Shown here piece by piece: positions 32,493 to 41,616 of a DNA stretch of 64,000 nucleotides. The first letter of the stretch is position 1. Every line of letters starts with the position of its first letter. The notes under the pieces are model-generated. The model searched no databases. It was not told where the DNA came from and was given only the letters and a program-made list of their open reading frames with translations. Both the position numbers and the translations under genes were made by a program. This DNA comes from Devosia enhydra (GTDB lineage: Bacteria > Pseudomonadota > Alphaproteobacteria > Rhizobiales > Devosiaceae), in the NCBI RefSeq assembly GCF_900119845.1, contig NZ_FPKU01000003.1, positions 158,145 through 222,144 on the forward strand, written 5' to 3'.

Positions 32493-35400
32493 GCTGATCA
32501 TTGCCGATCGCCTGGCGCCGGTCTCCCTCGAGCTGGCCTGCGACGGTCGCCAGTCGGTCGCCGACCTGGTCAGAGCCGCCGGCTTCTCTCCGCTCGAATG
32601 GGGACGGATGGCCGTCACCATCGACGAGCATCCCATCCCGCGCGACCTCTGGGCCCGGGTGCGGCCCAAGCCGATCGGCATCCGGGTCATGCGCGTGGCC
32701 ATGATGCCGGCCGGTGACGGCGCCGGCGGCGGCGGCGTGCTCCGGACGGTGCTGACCGTGCTCCTCGTCGCCGGCGCAATCGCCTTGACTAGCGGTGCAG
32801 CGGCCTTCGCCCTGGGCGGCGCCGGCGGGCTCACGCTCTTCGCTGCCGGCTCCTTCGAGGCCTCCCTGGCAGCCGCTGCCGTGCTGGGTCTCGGCCAGGC
32901 CGGGCTCAATGCGCTCTTTCCGTCGGCCGTGCAGGGACAATCTCAGCAATCCGGCACGACGCTGGGCTCGGCCGGCGTCCGCCAGAACGTCCTGGCAGCA
33001 GGCGACTACCTGCCGCGGCCCTTTGGCCGCACCAAGCTTTGGCCGCCCCAGGTCACCAAGCCGATCCGCTACCTGCAGGGGCGCGACGAGGTGGTCGAGG
33101 CGCTCTATGCCGTGGCCGGACGCACCGTGCTCGAGGACATCCGCATCGGCGGCGTTCCGGCCTCCGAGGTCGAGGGCGTCACGGTCCAGACCGTCGACTG
33201 GACCTCGCCGCTCGAGACCCAGACCCTGCTGCAGCAGTATGGGGCCATGAAGGCCGTCGGCCGGCCGCTCGCCTGGTATGTCATCAACAAGAACGCCGGC
33301 GACGATCTCTTCGACCAGAACCTGCCCGAGCGCTCCTCACCGGCCTGGGACATGGTCTCGCTGCCAGCCCTTGACGAGGCCCGCATCCGCCTCGCATGGA
33401 CCGAGGGGCTCGCCAAGAAGAACGACAATGCCGCAACGGTCTACCAGCCGCTGCGCCTGCGCATCCGGCCGCGTGGGGCGACCAGCTGGCTCAACCTCCC
33501 CGAGATCTGGTTTTCCAACAACGCGACCGGCGAAGCCTACCGCAAGGACATCATCCTGCGGCGCGGCACGCCGGGCCCGGCGCCGACCATCCGCGACGCG
33601 GCGCAGACCGCCATCCGCGCCTTTGCCCGCACCCCGGGCCAGGGCCGCTATGGGCTTGTCGGCAACGGCATCTCGAATGGCACCGGCAGCTCGGATTATG
33701 CCGGCTATCTCCATGTCGAGGGCGGATCGGGCACAGCGATCGTCGCGCGCGGTTGCCCGACGCTGACGAGCGCCCCGGCCAATGGCAGCGTCTGGCGCAT
33801 GCGTGCGCTCCAGGACAATGGCGGTGCAGCAACCACGATCGCGATCGATGGGCTGGCGCCGATCTCCATCTCGGGCACGCTTCTCGCCAACACCGACTAT
33901 GACCTGACCTATTCGGCCGGCAGTTTCAGCCGGACGCCTTCGGCATCCCCGGCGCCGTTCCAGGGCGTCGACCTCGCGCCGACCCGGCCTGACTGGGTAG
34001 CCGCGAGCCACTTCATCTCGTCCATGCCGGCCGGCAACGGGCACATCCCTGTCCTCGCCGATCAGAACGTGCAGCTTTGCGACGAGGGCGTCATCATCTG
34101 GCTCGATGGGCTGGTCGACGACGTGCCGCTCGAGCTGGGGCTGATCGCCGGCGCCGTGACCCTCTCCACCAACTTCAACTTCACGCGCTACGCCCAGCCG
34201 CACTGGAGCTGGGGCGGCTGGAACTGCACCGACATGTTCGGCTATGGCGAGCATCCGGGGCATGCCGCCAAATATGCCCCGCGCGATATGCAGAACAATG
34301 TCGGGCTGGTCGCGGTCAACGAGCTGGCCGTCATCCGCCGGCAGCCGCCAACCATCGGCCTCAGCCGGTCCGATTGCGCCCTGATCGCGGTGCGCGGGCG
34401 CAACGTCCAGGTCGGCGAGGTCACCGCGATCGCGACCTCGGTGATCCACGACCGGCAGAGCGAGGACTGGCTCGCCACCGACAATCCCGCCAAGCTTTCG
34501 GAGGCCCTGGCGCGTGGGCAGTCGACCAACCGGCCGCTGTCGGCAACCATCGACACCGCCGCCTATGACGCCTGGGCGGCCGAGTGCGTCGCCAAGGGGT
34601 ATCGCACGAGCTTTGAGAGCGCGGGCGCCGGCTGGGACGACGTCCAGAAGATGCTGGCATCGGCGGCCCGGGGCGGCTTTGCGATGGCCGGCTCCTGGCG
34701 ACCGTATTTCGATCGGGACCGGTCGGCCGAGGATGCGGTCTTCGTCTTCTCGCCGATGAACGCCCGCTATCTCGGGCTGTCGCGGGCCTGGGCGCCGCTG
34801 CCCACCGACGCGCTCCGCATCACCTGGCGCGACGAGGCCGAGGACTATCAGGAGCGCTCCACTCTCGTTTATGCCCAGGGCGTGACGGCAGCGTCGGCCC
34901 GCGGTCTCGAGGACGTGCGCTATCCCGAGATCCCGACGGAAGCGCTAGCCATCGCCCGGGCCCGGTACGACCTGGCGCTGATGCGGTACAGGGCCACCCG
35001 CCAGCGTTTCGAAACCGACCACGCCGGCGAGGCTGTGCGCAAGGGCGACCTGGTGCTGGCCGTCTGGGACATGCTGGCGGAGATCGACGAGACCCATGGC
35101 GTCAACGAGCGCGCCATCAACCAGTCGGCCTATGTCCGGAGCGTCACGCGCAATCTCGCCGGCCAGGTGACGGCGATCGCGCTCGAGCAGCCGGTCTATG
35201 TCGAGCCTTCAACGGGCTCGCTCTGGGATGTGGCCGACCTCTGGGAGACGGGCAATATCCTGACGATCGGCAATCCGTACGTCGCGGCGATCGCGGTGGG
35301 CCGGGCCCATCCTGCCGATCCGGACGCCGGCGTCGTGGTCAGCCTCGATCTCGATGCAGCCGAGGCCGGCGTTACCGACAGCGTCGTGGTGACCCCCGCC

Positions 35401-35556
35401 AGCGTGCCCCATTCCGAGCGAATCGTACCTGGCCAGATGGTGACCGTGGGCCGCCGTCAGCGGCTGGGCCGTCGCGCCCTCGTCGAATCCATCGTGCCCT
35501 CCGGCCCCCTCTTCACCGTCACCGTCGTCCCCGAAGCCCCCGAGGTGTTTGCATGA
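32485..35556 (+). CDS. Central tail tip/host specificity protein (TipJ, lambda gpJ-like)
   Basis: 1023 residues from the ATG at 32485. The N-terminus has a small ubiquitin-like segment, then a hydrophobic double helix (VLTVLLVAGAIALTSGAAAF) and the J-type motif RPFGRTKLWPPQ. Then come large beta domains (LVDDVPLELGLIAGAV...), and a region near 34840-35100 with the DAEDYQ-like EAEDYQERSTLVYAQGVT common to J proteins. It forms the central fibre hub and takes part in host recognition. ATGA overlap with the fibre gene. Confidence 0.9.
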   Translation: MAELIIADRLAPVSLELACDGRQSVADLVRAAGFSPLEWGRMAVTIDEHPIPRDLWARVRPKPIGIRVMRVAMMPAGDGAGGGGVLRTVLTVLLVAGAIALTSGAAAFALGGAGGLTLFAAGSFEASLAAAAVLGLGQAGLNALFPSAVQGQSQQSGTTLGSAGVRQNVLAAGDYLPRPFGRTKLWPPQVTKPIRYLQGRDEVVEALYAVAGRTVLEDIRIGGVPASEVEGVTVQTVDWTSPLETQTLLQQYGAMKAVGRPLAWYVINKNAGDDLFDQNLPERSSPAWDMVSLPALDEARIRLAWTEGLAKKNDNAATVYQPLRLRIRPRGATSWLNLPEIWFSNNATGEAYRKDIILRRGTPGPAPTIRDAAQTAIRAFARTPGQGRYGLVGNGISNGTGSSDYAGYLHVEGGSGTAIVARGCPTLTSAPANGSVWRMRALQDNGGAATTIAIDGLAPISISGTLLANTDYDLTYSAGSFSRTPSASPAPFQGVDLAPTRPDWVAASHFISSMPAGNGHIPVLADQNVQLCDEGVIIWLDGLVDDVPLELGLIAGAVTLSTNFNFTRYAQPHWSWGGWNCTDMFGYGEHPGHAAKYAPRDMQNNVGLVAVNELAVIRRQPPTIGLSRSDCALIAVRGRNVQVGEVTAIATSVIHDRQSEDWLATDNPAKLSEALARGQSTNRPLSATIDTAAYDAWAAECVAKGYRTSFESAGAGWDDVQKMLASAARGGFAMAGSWRPYFDRDRSAEDAVFVFSPMNARYLGLSRAWAPLPTDALRITWRDEAEDYQERSTLVYAQGVTAASARGLEDVRYPEIPTEALAIARARYDLALMRYRATRQRFETDHAGEAVRKGDLVLAVWDMLAEIDETHGVNERAINQSAYVRSVTRNLAGQVTAIALEQPVYVEPSTGSLWDVADLWETGNILTIGNPYVAAIAVGRAHPADPDAGVVVSLDLDAAEAGVTDSVVVTPASVPHSERIVPGQMVTVGRRQRLGRRALVESIVPSGPLFTVTVVPEAPEVFA

Positions 35557-37343
35557 TGCCCGATCCCTTGGGCTCCGGCCCGACAACCACCTCAGATCCT
35601 GCAGGCATCGCGGGTGACGCGTACGGCACGCGGGTCGCCACCGAGCTCGAGGAGCTCTACCGCCGCGCGACGAGGCCGCTGACCGTTACCGGCACCAATG
35701 CCCTGACCGCCACGACGCCGGCGGGGTCTGTGCCGATCGCCACGCTGACCGAAGGCATGACGCTCGATTTCGTGCCGCCCAACACCAACACCGGCGCCAT
35801 GACGCTGGCGGTCGACGGGCTGTCGGCGATCGCGCTCGTCTCCGAGGACGGCAACGCCCTGACTGCCGGCCAGGTGCGCGGCGGCCGTCCGCTGCGAGCC
35901 CGCATCCATTCCGATGGCAAGGCGCGCGCTATAGCCGGGCTAGCGGTCAGCGGTGCGGCCACCAAGACGGCCGTCCTCATCAACAAGCGCACCAATGCCT
36001 CGGGCGGCGGGCTGACCTCGGGCTCCGACCAGACCTTCTCGATCAACACCAAGCCGGTGGACACCATCGGCATCTCGGGCACGCTGCCCGAGTTCACGCT
36101 GCCGGCAGGCGCGTGGGATATCGACTTCACCGCCGTCGTCGAAGGCGTCGGCGTGGCTGATCTCCGGCTCTGGAACGTCACCGACAACGCGCTCGTTACA
36201 ACCTTTTTCGGAGTGGGCAGCCGCACCGTCACCACCAACCACACCGGCATGATGACCGGCCGCGGCCGGGTGACGCCGGCAACATCCAAGACCTACAAGT
36301 TCGTCACCCGCGTGCAGTCGACCAACGGCACCGATGGTCAGGGCGGGCTGTCGGAGGGCGGCGGCTATTTCACGACGGCCGACCTCATCAACGCCGTTGC
36401 CGTCATCACTGAAGCGCGCTCGGCCCTAGGCGGACCGCAGGGACAGGCGGCCACCCTTTCGATCGGCACCGTGACCACCCTTGATCCGGACGATCCCGCC
36501 ACCGTCACCAATGGCGGCACCTCAGGCGCGGCGGTCCTCAACTTCGGCATCCCGAGGGGCGCGGCCGGTACCATCGAGATCGGCGACGTCACGACGGTCG
36601 ATCACGACGAGCCGGCCGCCGTGACCGACAGCGGCGCACCCGGCGCTGCGGTCCTCGACTTTTCCCTGCCGCGGGGCATCCCGGGCCCGCAAGGGCTCAA
36701 CTGGCAGGGACCGTGGAGCGCCGGCGCCTATGCCCAGTTCGACGCGGTTTCAAAGGGAACCGCTTCCTATGTCGCCAACACGGCGACGAGCCAGGAGCCG
36801 CCCGGCAGCGACTGGGATCTGCTCGTGCCAGCCGGGCCAGCCGGTCCTGCCGGCATCCGGGCCGGCCTGCGCTACACCTTCGATTCCTCCACTGGTGTAT
36901 CCAACCCCGGCACTGGCAAATTCCGCATCACGAGCAGCGGAAACGCTGGCTTTGTGATCTCCAATACGCCTGCCGGAGGCGGCAGCATTGACGCGCTGCT
37001 CAACGGGTATGCCTTTGTAGATAATGACCCTGTCGGCATCATCATCGTCCAATCTTCTGACCCTTCCGGATCGGTGTTCTATCTGGCGGAGATCATTTTT
37101 CTGGATACGGGCGGGTCCGGGTGGTCGCATCTCGCAGTTAGTCAACTGTCCGGCAGTTTGCCTGCAAACGGCGCCGACTGCGTCATCACCTTCTTGTTTC
37201 GTGGGAGCAATGGAACACGAGTGAGTCCGCCGGCTACGGCGACCTCTTCGGGCAGCACCGGCGAATGGGCAGTCGACGCGAACTACTTCTACGCCTGCGT
37301 CGCCAACAACACCTGGCGCCGTGTAGCGCTGAGCAGTTGGTAA
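35553..37343 (+). CDS. Tail fibre protein with collagen-like and duplicated segments
   Basis: 596 residues. Residues about 304-381 contain two copies of a 39-residue unit (IGTVTTLDPDDPATV... and IGDVTTVDHDEPAAV..., each ending in a PRG turn). They are followed by collagen-like GIPGPQG and PAGPAGPAG. Such stretches are typical of trimeric phage fibres. The C-terminal 150 residues probably form the receptor-binding head or a trimerisation knob. The duplication could vary fibre length. Confidence 0.82.
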   Translation: MMPDPLGSGPTTTSDPAGIAGDAYGTRVATELEELYRRATRPLTVTGTNALTATTPAGSVPIATLTEGMTLDFVPPNTNTGAMTLAVDGLSAIALVSEDGNALTAGQVRGGRPLRARIHSDGKARAIAGLAVSGAATKTAVLINKRTNASGGGLTSGSDQTFSINTKPVDTIGISGTLPEFTLPAGAWDIDFTAVVEGVGVADLRLWNVTDNALVTTFFGVGSRTVTTNHTGMMTGRGRVTPATSKTYKFVTRVQSTNGTDGQGGLSEGGGYFTTADLINAVAVITEARSALGGPQGQAATLSIGTVTTLDPDDPATVTNGGTSGAAVLNFGIPRGAAGTIEIGDVTTVDHDEPAAVTDSGAPGAAVLDFSLPRGIPGPQGLNWQGPWSAGAYAQFDAVSKGTASYVANTATSQEPPGSDWDLLVPAGPAGPAGIRAGLRYTFDSSTGVSNPGTGKFRITSSGNAGFVISNTPAGGGSIDALLNGYAFVDNDPVGIIIVQSSDPSGSVFYLAEIIFLDTGGSGWSHLAVSQLSGSLPANGADCVITFLFRGSNGTRVSPPATATSSGSTGEWAVDANYFYACVANNTWRRVALSSW

Positions 37344-37383
37344 ACGCGCAAGGATCATTCTCTCCGCTAAGAAAGGCCCAACA

Positions 37384-37671
37384 ATGCCCTATGATGCATC
37401 TAAAGACCCCTTCGCTCTCGCCGCGCCGGCTTTGCTCGGCTTCGGCAAATCTGGTCGGGTCGTGACCCCCCACAACACCAACGACCTCAACCCTTATGCC
37501 AAGGCCATCCAGGTCGTGGCCGCCGGCAACCTGGTCTATCTGCCGGTCGGCAATGCCGACGGCGACAACATCACCGTCACCTCCGCCCCGGTCGGCTATA
37601 TGCCGCCCCACCGGGTGCGCCGGGTGCTTGCGACCGGGACCACGGCGACCGTGGTGACGGTGGACGGATGA
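37384..37671 (+). CDS. Spike base protein, RcapMu/Rcc01079 type
   Basis: 95 residues, closely fitting the short spike-base proteins of alphaproteobacterial phages and GTAs: VTPHNTNDLNPYAKAI, VYLPVGNADGD, and PPHRVRRVLATGTTA. It would anchor the host-binding spike to the tail tip or head. ATGA overlap with the next gene. Confidence 0.8.
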   Translation: MPYDASKDPFALAAPALLGFGKSGRVVTPHNTNDLNPYAKAIQVVAAGNLVYLPVGNADGDNITVTSAPVGYMPPHRVRRVLATGTTATVVTVDG

Positions 37672-38486
37672 CGAACCTGGTAATGGGGCTAGGGCTCGCC
37701 CCAGCGAAGGGCGGGGGGGTAGCGTACCTGCCTGAGACTGAGGCTCTGGTGGCGCGTTTCACCACGCCACCGACGCCCGAGCGCAAGGTGCTGATCAACA
37801 CGCTGGTCGGCTCCCTGATCGATGCCGGCGTGTGGGCCAAGCTTGATGGCCTCTGGCTGCTCGCAGCCGCCGACGCTCAAGCCGGCCGGCGAAACTGGAT
37901 ACAAAACGCCTACAACCTCACTGCGGTCAATAGCCCGGCATTTGCTGCGGACCGCGGATATACCGGCAATGGGTCCAGCAGCTATCTCGATACTGGGCTC
38001 GTCCCATCGACCTTCGGCGGCCTTTATGCCCTGAACGATGCATCCTTCGGGTACTGGTCTCTTACATCACGGGCCGGCAATTCGTCCAACCCGATGGGAT
38101 CGTCATCGGGTGTAAACTCGTCCCCATTTAGCATCATCAACCCCCGCTTTACCGATGATCGCCTTTATCCGACCGTCAATGACACCGGATCCGGCGGCGG
38201 GGGCGCCGCGAACACGCAAACGTCCGGCCTGCTCTCTGCTCAGAGAGACAGCGCTGCCAATGTGCAAGTTTATCGTGACGGATCGCTGCTGGCCAACCTA
38301 TCAATTGCCAGCGTTGCATTGCCGAGTAACTCCTTTGCGCTGCTAGCCAGGAAGACCGGCTCGGGGGCTGTGAACGTCACAGCGGACCAGATTTGCATGG
38401 GGTACGTCGGAAGAGCGCTCGGGGCCTTGCACTCGGACCTAAAAAACGCCGTCGAAACCTATCTTACCGCCGTTGGAGCAGTCTGA
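37668..38486 (+). CDS. Putative tail spike or receptor-binding protein
   Basis: 272 residues. After a linker (PPTPERKVLINTLVGSLIDA) the core has LWLLAAADAQAGRRNWI and ADRGYTGNGSSSYLDTG, then a jelly-roll-like beta region rich in Gly, Ser and Asn. This layout occurs in proteins that follow the spike base gene in RcapMu-like phages. Likely carbohydrate- or receptor-binding. Lower G+C codon choice than its neighbours hints at module exchange. Confidence 0.65.
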   Translation: MTNLVMGLGLAPAKGGGVAYLPETEALVARFTTPPTPERKVLINTLVGSLIDAGVWAKLDGLWLLAAADAQAGRRNWIQNAYNLTAVNSPAFAADRGYTGNGSSSYLDTGLVPSTFGGLYALNDASFGYWSLTSRAGNSSNPMGSSSGVNSSPFSIINPRFTDDRLYPTVNDTGSGGGGAANTQTSGLLSAQRDSAANVQVYRDGSLLANLSIASVALPSNSFALLARKTGSGAVNVTADQICMGYVGRALGALHSDLKNAVETYLTAVGAV

Positions 38487-38797
38487 TGTCCATGCAGAAT
38501 TTCTTTGTCCTCACTCCCGCTCAGCGTATCGCCGCAATGGCGTTCAATGGCGAGGATGTTGCCATCAACCCGCGCGCCGTGGACAACTCGTCTCCCGGCG
38601 TCGGGCTCAATCTCAATGACAACGCCGCCGATTTTGATCCTGGCGAAGCAGTGACGCTGACCGGGGCCTACGTTGCGCCCAAGCGCATTGTGGATGACCC
38701 GGAATATATGACTTACGCGCCGGGCATGATCGCGCTTCTTCTGACTTTGCCATGGTGCTCGCTGGAGACAGAGACGATCTTTGCGCCGGAGGTCTAA
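38486..38797 (+). CDS. Small protein downstream of the spike gene
   Basis: 103 residues, starting in a TGATG overlap. It contains FVLTPAQRIAAMAFNGEDVA and ALLLTLPWCSLE. Not recognised; perhaps a spike chaperone or a minor tail part, by position. It is the last rightward structural gene. Confidence 0.55.
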   Translation: MSMQNFFVLTPAQRIAAMAFNGEDVAINPRAVDNSSPGVGLNLNDNAADFDPGEAVTLTGAYVAPKRIVDDPEYMTYAPGMIALLLTLPWCSLETETIFAPEV

Positions 38798-38819
38798 CCC
38801 CTCGCACTCACACCCTAGG

Positions 38820-39227
38820 CTAATTCAATGAGCCACGAACTGAACCCGCAGCAATCAGTTTCTCCAAGGCGTCGTGCCAAGCCTCGGTGGGCGCCGAAAA
38901 CTGAAGTAGAGCGCCGCCTACTTGCAGCACTAGAACACTATGGCCCGGCTGGATGGGCACTGTTCCGGGTGTTACCCAGCCTGTCGCCGCAACTCGAAGC
39001 TGTCGGTCTATTTCACCCGTCTCCGGGTCTGATCCTTCGGCGCGAGGATATGGGTTTATTGTCAGGGATTGCAAAGCGGCTGTCGCAAGGTCGCTCGCCG
39101 TTTCTGGATTGAGTTTGAGCATCACGTTCCGCGTGCCGCCCTCGCTGACTATGACCTGGGCGGAGCCCTCGATCATCGCAGGCATCACCAGATCAACTCT
39201 AATTTCGATTGGTCCCTTCGGCGCCAT
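38820..39227 (-). CDS. Hypothetical accessory protein on the minus strand
   Basis: 135 residues, with GGGAGGG upstream of the ATG at 39227. A beta-rich N-terminal half (IEIRVDLVMPAMIEGSAQV) is followed by ARQ-type mixed regions (GHSVLVLQVGGALLQFSAP). No family recognised. It converges on the tail genes, so it has its own promoter and is likely an accessory (moron) gene expressed independently of the lytic cascade. Confidence 0.6.
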   Translation of the reverse strand: MAPKGPIEIRVDLVMPAMIEGSAQVIVSEGGTRNVMLKLNPETASDLATAALQSLTINPYPRAEGSDPETGEIDRQLRVAATGWVTPGTVPIQPGHSVLVLQVGGALLQFSAPTEAWHDALEKLIAAGSVRGSLN

Positions 39228-39331
39228 GATTGCCCTCCCTGTGCCGGGGGCCAGTCACGCACGCCGTTTAGATAGAGTCCACACCCCTCGCCCTCGCATC
39301 GGTTGGGGGGTACGCATTCGCTAGGAGAATA

Positions 39332-39375
39332 GCGGCGCCGGTGCGTAGGGCGGGGGCTTTACTAACCGGCGCCGC
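39332..39375. repeat. 11-bp inverted repeat in the accessory region
   Basis: GCGGCGCCGGT (39332-39342) and ACCGGCGCCGC (39365-39375) are perfect inverted copies 22 bases apart. It may terminate the minus-strand zinc-ribbon transcript. Apart from this and the pseudogene at 39497, I see no gene between 39228 and 39946. Confidence 0.5.
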
Positions 39376-39496
39376 CAGCCTGTGAGAGCTATGCAGGCAG
39401 GCCGAGAACACGGACGCGAAGCTCAACGTTCCATTGAGAATTGCGCTCAGCTTTCACCTCGAACAGCCCCTGTGAGGTCGGGGGTACCTTATACCT

Positions 39497-39694
39497 TCAA
39501 GGCCGGCGCGCCGTCGGCACGCCCAGGCTGTTGAACGTGAAGCTCACGCTCTTGCCGCCGCACTGGGAACAGACCATGTGCGGCGCCAGGTCCCAGGCCA
39601 TCGACCCATGCTCTGGCCCCAGTCTGGCCGCGAGCACCTCAAGGTCGATAGCGGCCTAGTGCCGGCAGGCGTTGCAGTGGACGGTCAACGACAT
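39497..39694 (-). pseudogene. Zinc-ribbon protein gene broken by an in-frame amber codon
   Basis: From the ATG at 39694 the frame reads MSLTVHCNACRH, then TAG, then AAIDLEVLAARLGPEHG and MVCSQCGGKSVSF before a TGA at 39499. The CxxC...CxxC pair and the ARLGP segment are those of a common small zinc-ribbon family in alphaproteobacteria, where a tyrosine (TAC or TAT) is expected at the stop. Thus one base change truncates the protein after 12 residues, removing the second cysteine pair. It is either a pseudogene or amber-suppressed. Confidence 0.65.
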
Positions 39695-39946
39695 CTCGTC
39701 GGCGATGAGCTTGGCAATGGTTCGGGTCGGTCGCATGGCCGCAAGGCGTCGGCGCGATTCGTGGCGAATGCTGGACGCAATCAGTATCGGCCGCTCGGCA
39801 GGGATGACGGGCGGCCGCGGCGGATGAACGCCGCAACTGGGGGACAGGCGCCAACCATAGCCCCCAAAGCACCACTGCCAGTGCTCCACCCGCCGCTCCT
39901 CGCGCGAGGGCGGCTCAACGTGGAACGAGTCCCACTGGAACCCATA

Positions 39947-40753
39947 ATGGTATTTGACGACTATCCCCGGCCGATCGACCCAACCCATCCGCCGGCCGCC
40001 TATATCGGGGGCAAGAAGCGCCTTTCAAAGCGCCTCGTAGACCTCATCAACGCTACCCCGCACACCACATATGCCGAGGCCTTCGTCGGCATGGGCGGGG
40101 TGTTCTTCAAGCGCGATCGTCAGCCCAGGAGCGAGGTCATCAACGACTGGTCGGGCGACGTGGCGAACCTCTTCCGCATCCTGCAGCGGCACTATCCGCG
40201 GTTCATGGACATGCTGAAGTTCCAGGTCACTAGCCGGCGGGAGTTCGAGCGGCTCAAGGCGACCGATCCGACGACCCTCACCGACCTCGAGCGGGCGGCC
40301 CGCTTCATCTACCTCCAGCGCCTGTCCTTCGGCGGCAAAGTCGCCGGCCGGACCTTCGGGGTCAACATCGGCGGGCCGGCGCGCTTCAACCTCAACCGCC
40401 TCGGGCCGGTGCTCGAGGACATCCACGAGCGCCTGGCCGGGGTGGTGATCGAAAACCTCCCCTGGCAAACCTTCCTCGATCGCTACGACCGGCCGGATGC
40501 CCTGTTCTACCTCGACCCTCCGTACTGGGGCAGCGAGGGTGACTACGGCAAGGCGCTCTTCGGGCGCGACCAGTTCGCCCGGATGGCCGAGCGCCTGGCC
40601 GCGCTGAAGGGCAGCTTCATCCTCTCGATCAACGACGTGCCTGAGATCCGCGACCTGTTCGGCCGCTTCGAGCTCACCGAAGCCGAGCTGCTCTATTCGG
40701 TCAGTGGCGGGAAAGGCTCGCCGGCGCGCGAGCTGATCATCAGGCCAGCCTAG
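39947..40753 (+). CDS. DNA adenine methylase, D12/Dam class
   Basis: 268 residues. Motif I-like AYIGGKKRLSKRLVDLI (18-34) and AEAFVGMGGVFF (43-54) bind AdoMet; DPPY at 190-193 (LFYLDPPYWG) is the catalytic motif IV of N6-adenine methylases. Order and size fit the Dam/T4Dam alpha class. The recognition site cannot be read from sequence. Its place at the right end recalls the mom modification gene of Mu; it may protect phage DNA from restriction or alter regulator binding. The frame continues upstream without a good start, so the ATG at 39947 is chosen. Confidence 0.9.
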   Translation: MVFDDYPRPIDPTHPPAAYIGGKKRLSKRLVDLINATPHTTYAEAFVGMGGVFFKRDRQPRSEVINDWSGDVANLFRILQRHYPRFMDMLKFQVTSRREFERLKATDPTTLTDLERAARFIYLQRLSFGGKVAGRTFGVNIGGPARFNLNRLGPVLEDIHERLAGVVIENLPWQTFLDRYDRPDALFYLDPPYWGSEGDYGKALFGRDQFARMAERLAALKGSFILSINDVPEIRDLFGRFELTEAELLYSVSGGKGSPARELIIRPA

Positions 40754-41616
40754 AGACCACCGAAATCAAGGGCATTGAAGCGGTCGGCCACTAGCCTGCC
40801 GGCGTTGGGCGAATGGACATAGGTCTCGATGAACACGGCGGACGACTTCCAGCCACCAGCCTCCATCGCCGTCTTCACGTCGGCACCCATGGCCATCGCG
40901 TTGGTGGCAAAGGAGTGCCTGCCGCAAGAGTGCGAGGGCTTGTACGAGATGCCGGCGCGCTGGCAGACGGCCTCGAGGCGCTCGTTGACCGAGTACCGGG
41001 AGGCATACCTGAACACCCGGTCCCCTGGCCCCCGATCGGCAGCGAGGACGCGGAGCCGGCCACACAGCTCGTCGGTCAGGTGGCGCACGGAGTTGCGATC
41101 GGTCTTGGTGCGCAGCAGCAGGGCACGTCGGCCGACCAGGTCAACGTCCTTCCATTCGAGCCGTACAGCCTCCGAGACGCGGGCGGCCGTCTGGGCCATG
41201 AACAGCACGAGGGCCGCTACGTGAGGCAGTCCGTCCAGGTCGCATTGACGGGTGAACAGGTGAAGCCAGGCGGCCGACGCTGGGCTCTTCCGCTTGGGGG
41301 GCTCCTGTTTGAAGCGGGTCAGGCGGATGAGCGGGCACCAGCCGCGCTCGTAGCCGTGCAGCATCACCGACCGAGCCGGCGTCAGCGCCTGGCGGTTCCG
41401 TGTGGCCGCGCAATGGTCGGGGTAGAGCACCATGGCCATCTGCTTGATGTCGAAGGGAGCGATCTCGGTCAGGAGCCGGTCGCTGCCGAAGTGGCCAATG
41501 ATGGGCGGGATGTAGCGCTCCTCGCCTCCATGATCGAGGTAGCTCTTCGCGGCCAGCGCGAAGGTGGGGGCGGCATTGCGGGCGTGCGGGAATAGTGCTG
41601 AAACAGCGGCAGCCAT
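40750..41616 (-). CDS. Tyrosine recombinase/integrase
   Basis: 288 residues. The catalytic set is complete: R146 (TAARVSEAVRL), K171 (LLLRTKTDR), H229 and R233 (SHSCGRHSF), W256 (AGGWKS) and Y266 (FIETYVHS). The N-terminal SAM-like core-binding domain is present. It is convergent with the methylase gene and has GGAGAGG before its ATG. A Mu-type phage does not need this enzyme, since the DDE transposase integrates the genome. It could resolve cointegrates or dimers, or invert DNA, or be a captured gene. Confidence 0.9.
   Translation of the reverse strand: MAAAVSALFPHARNAAPTFALAAKSYLDHGGEERYIPPIIGHFGSDRLLTEIAPFDIKQMAMVLYPDHCAATRNRQALTPARSVMLHGYERGWCPLIRLTRFKQEPPKRKSPASAAWLHLFTRQCDLDGLPHVAALVLFMAQTAARVSEAVRLEWKDVDLVGRRALLLRTKTDRNSVRHLTDELCGRLRVLAADRGPGDRVFRYASRYSVNERLEAVCQRAGISYKPSHSCGRHSFATNAMAMGADVKTAMEAGGWKSSAVFIETYVHSPNAGRLVADRFNALDFGGL

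Noticed and set aside
39578-40753. A longer methylase starting at 39578
   Set aside because: The first 123 residues are arginine/proline-rich, lie opposite the zinc-ribbon pseudogene and have no family features. The methylase fold begins at 39947.
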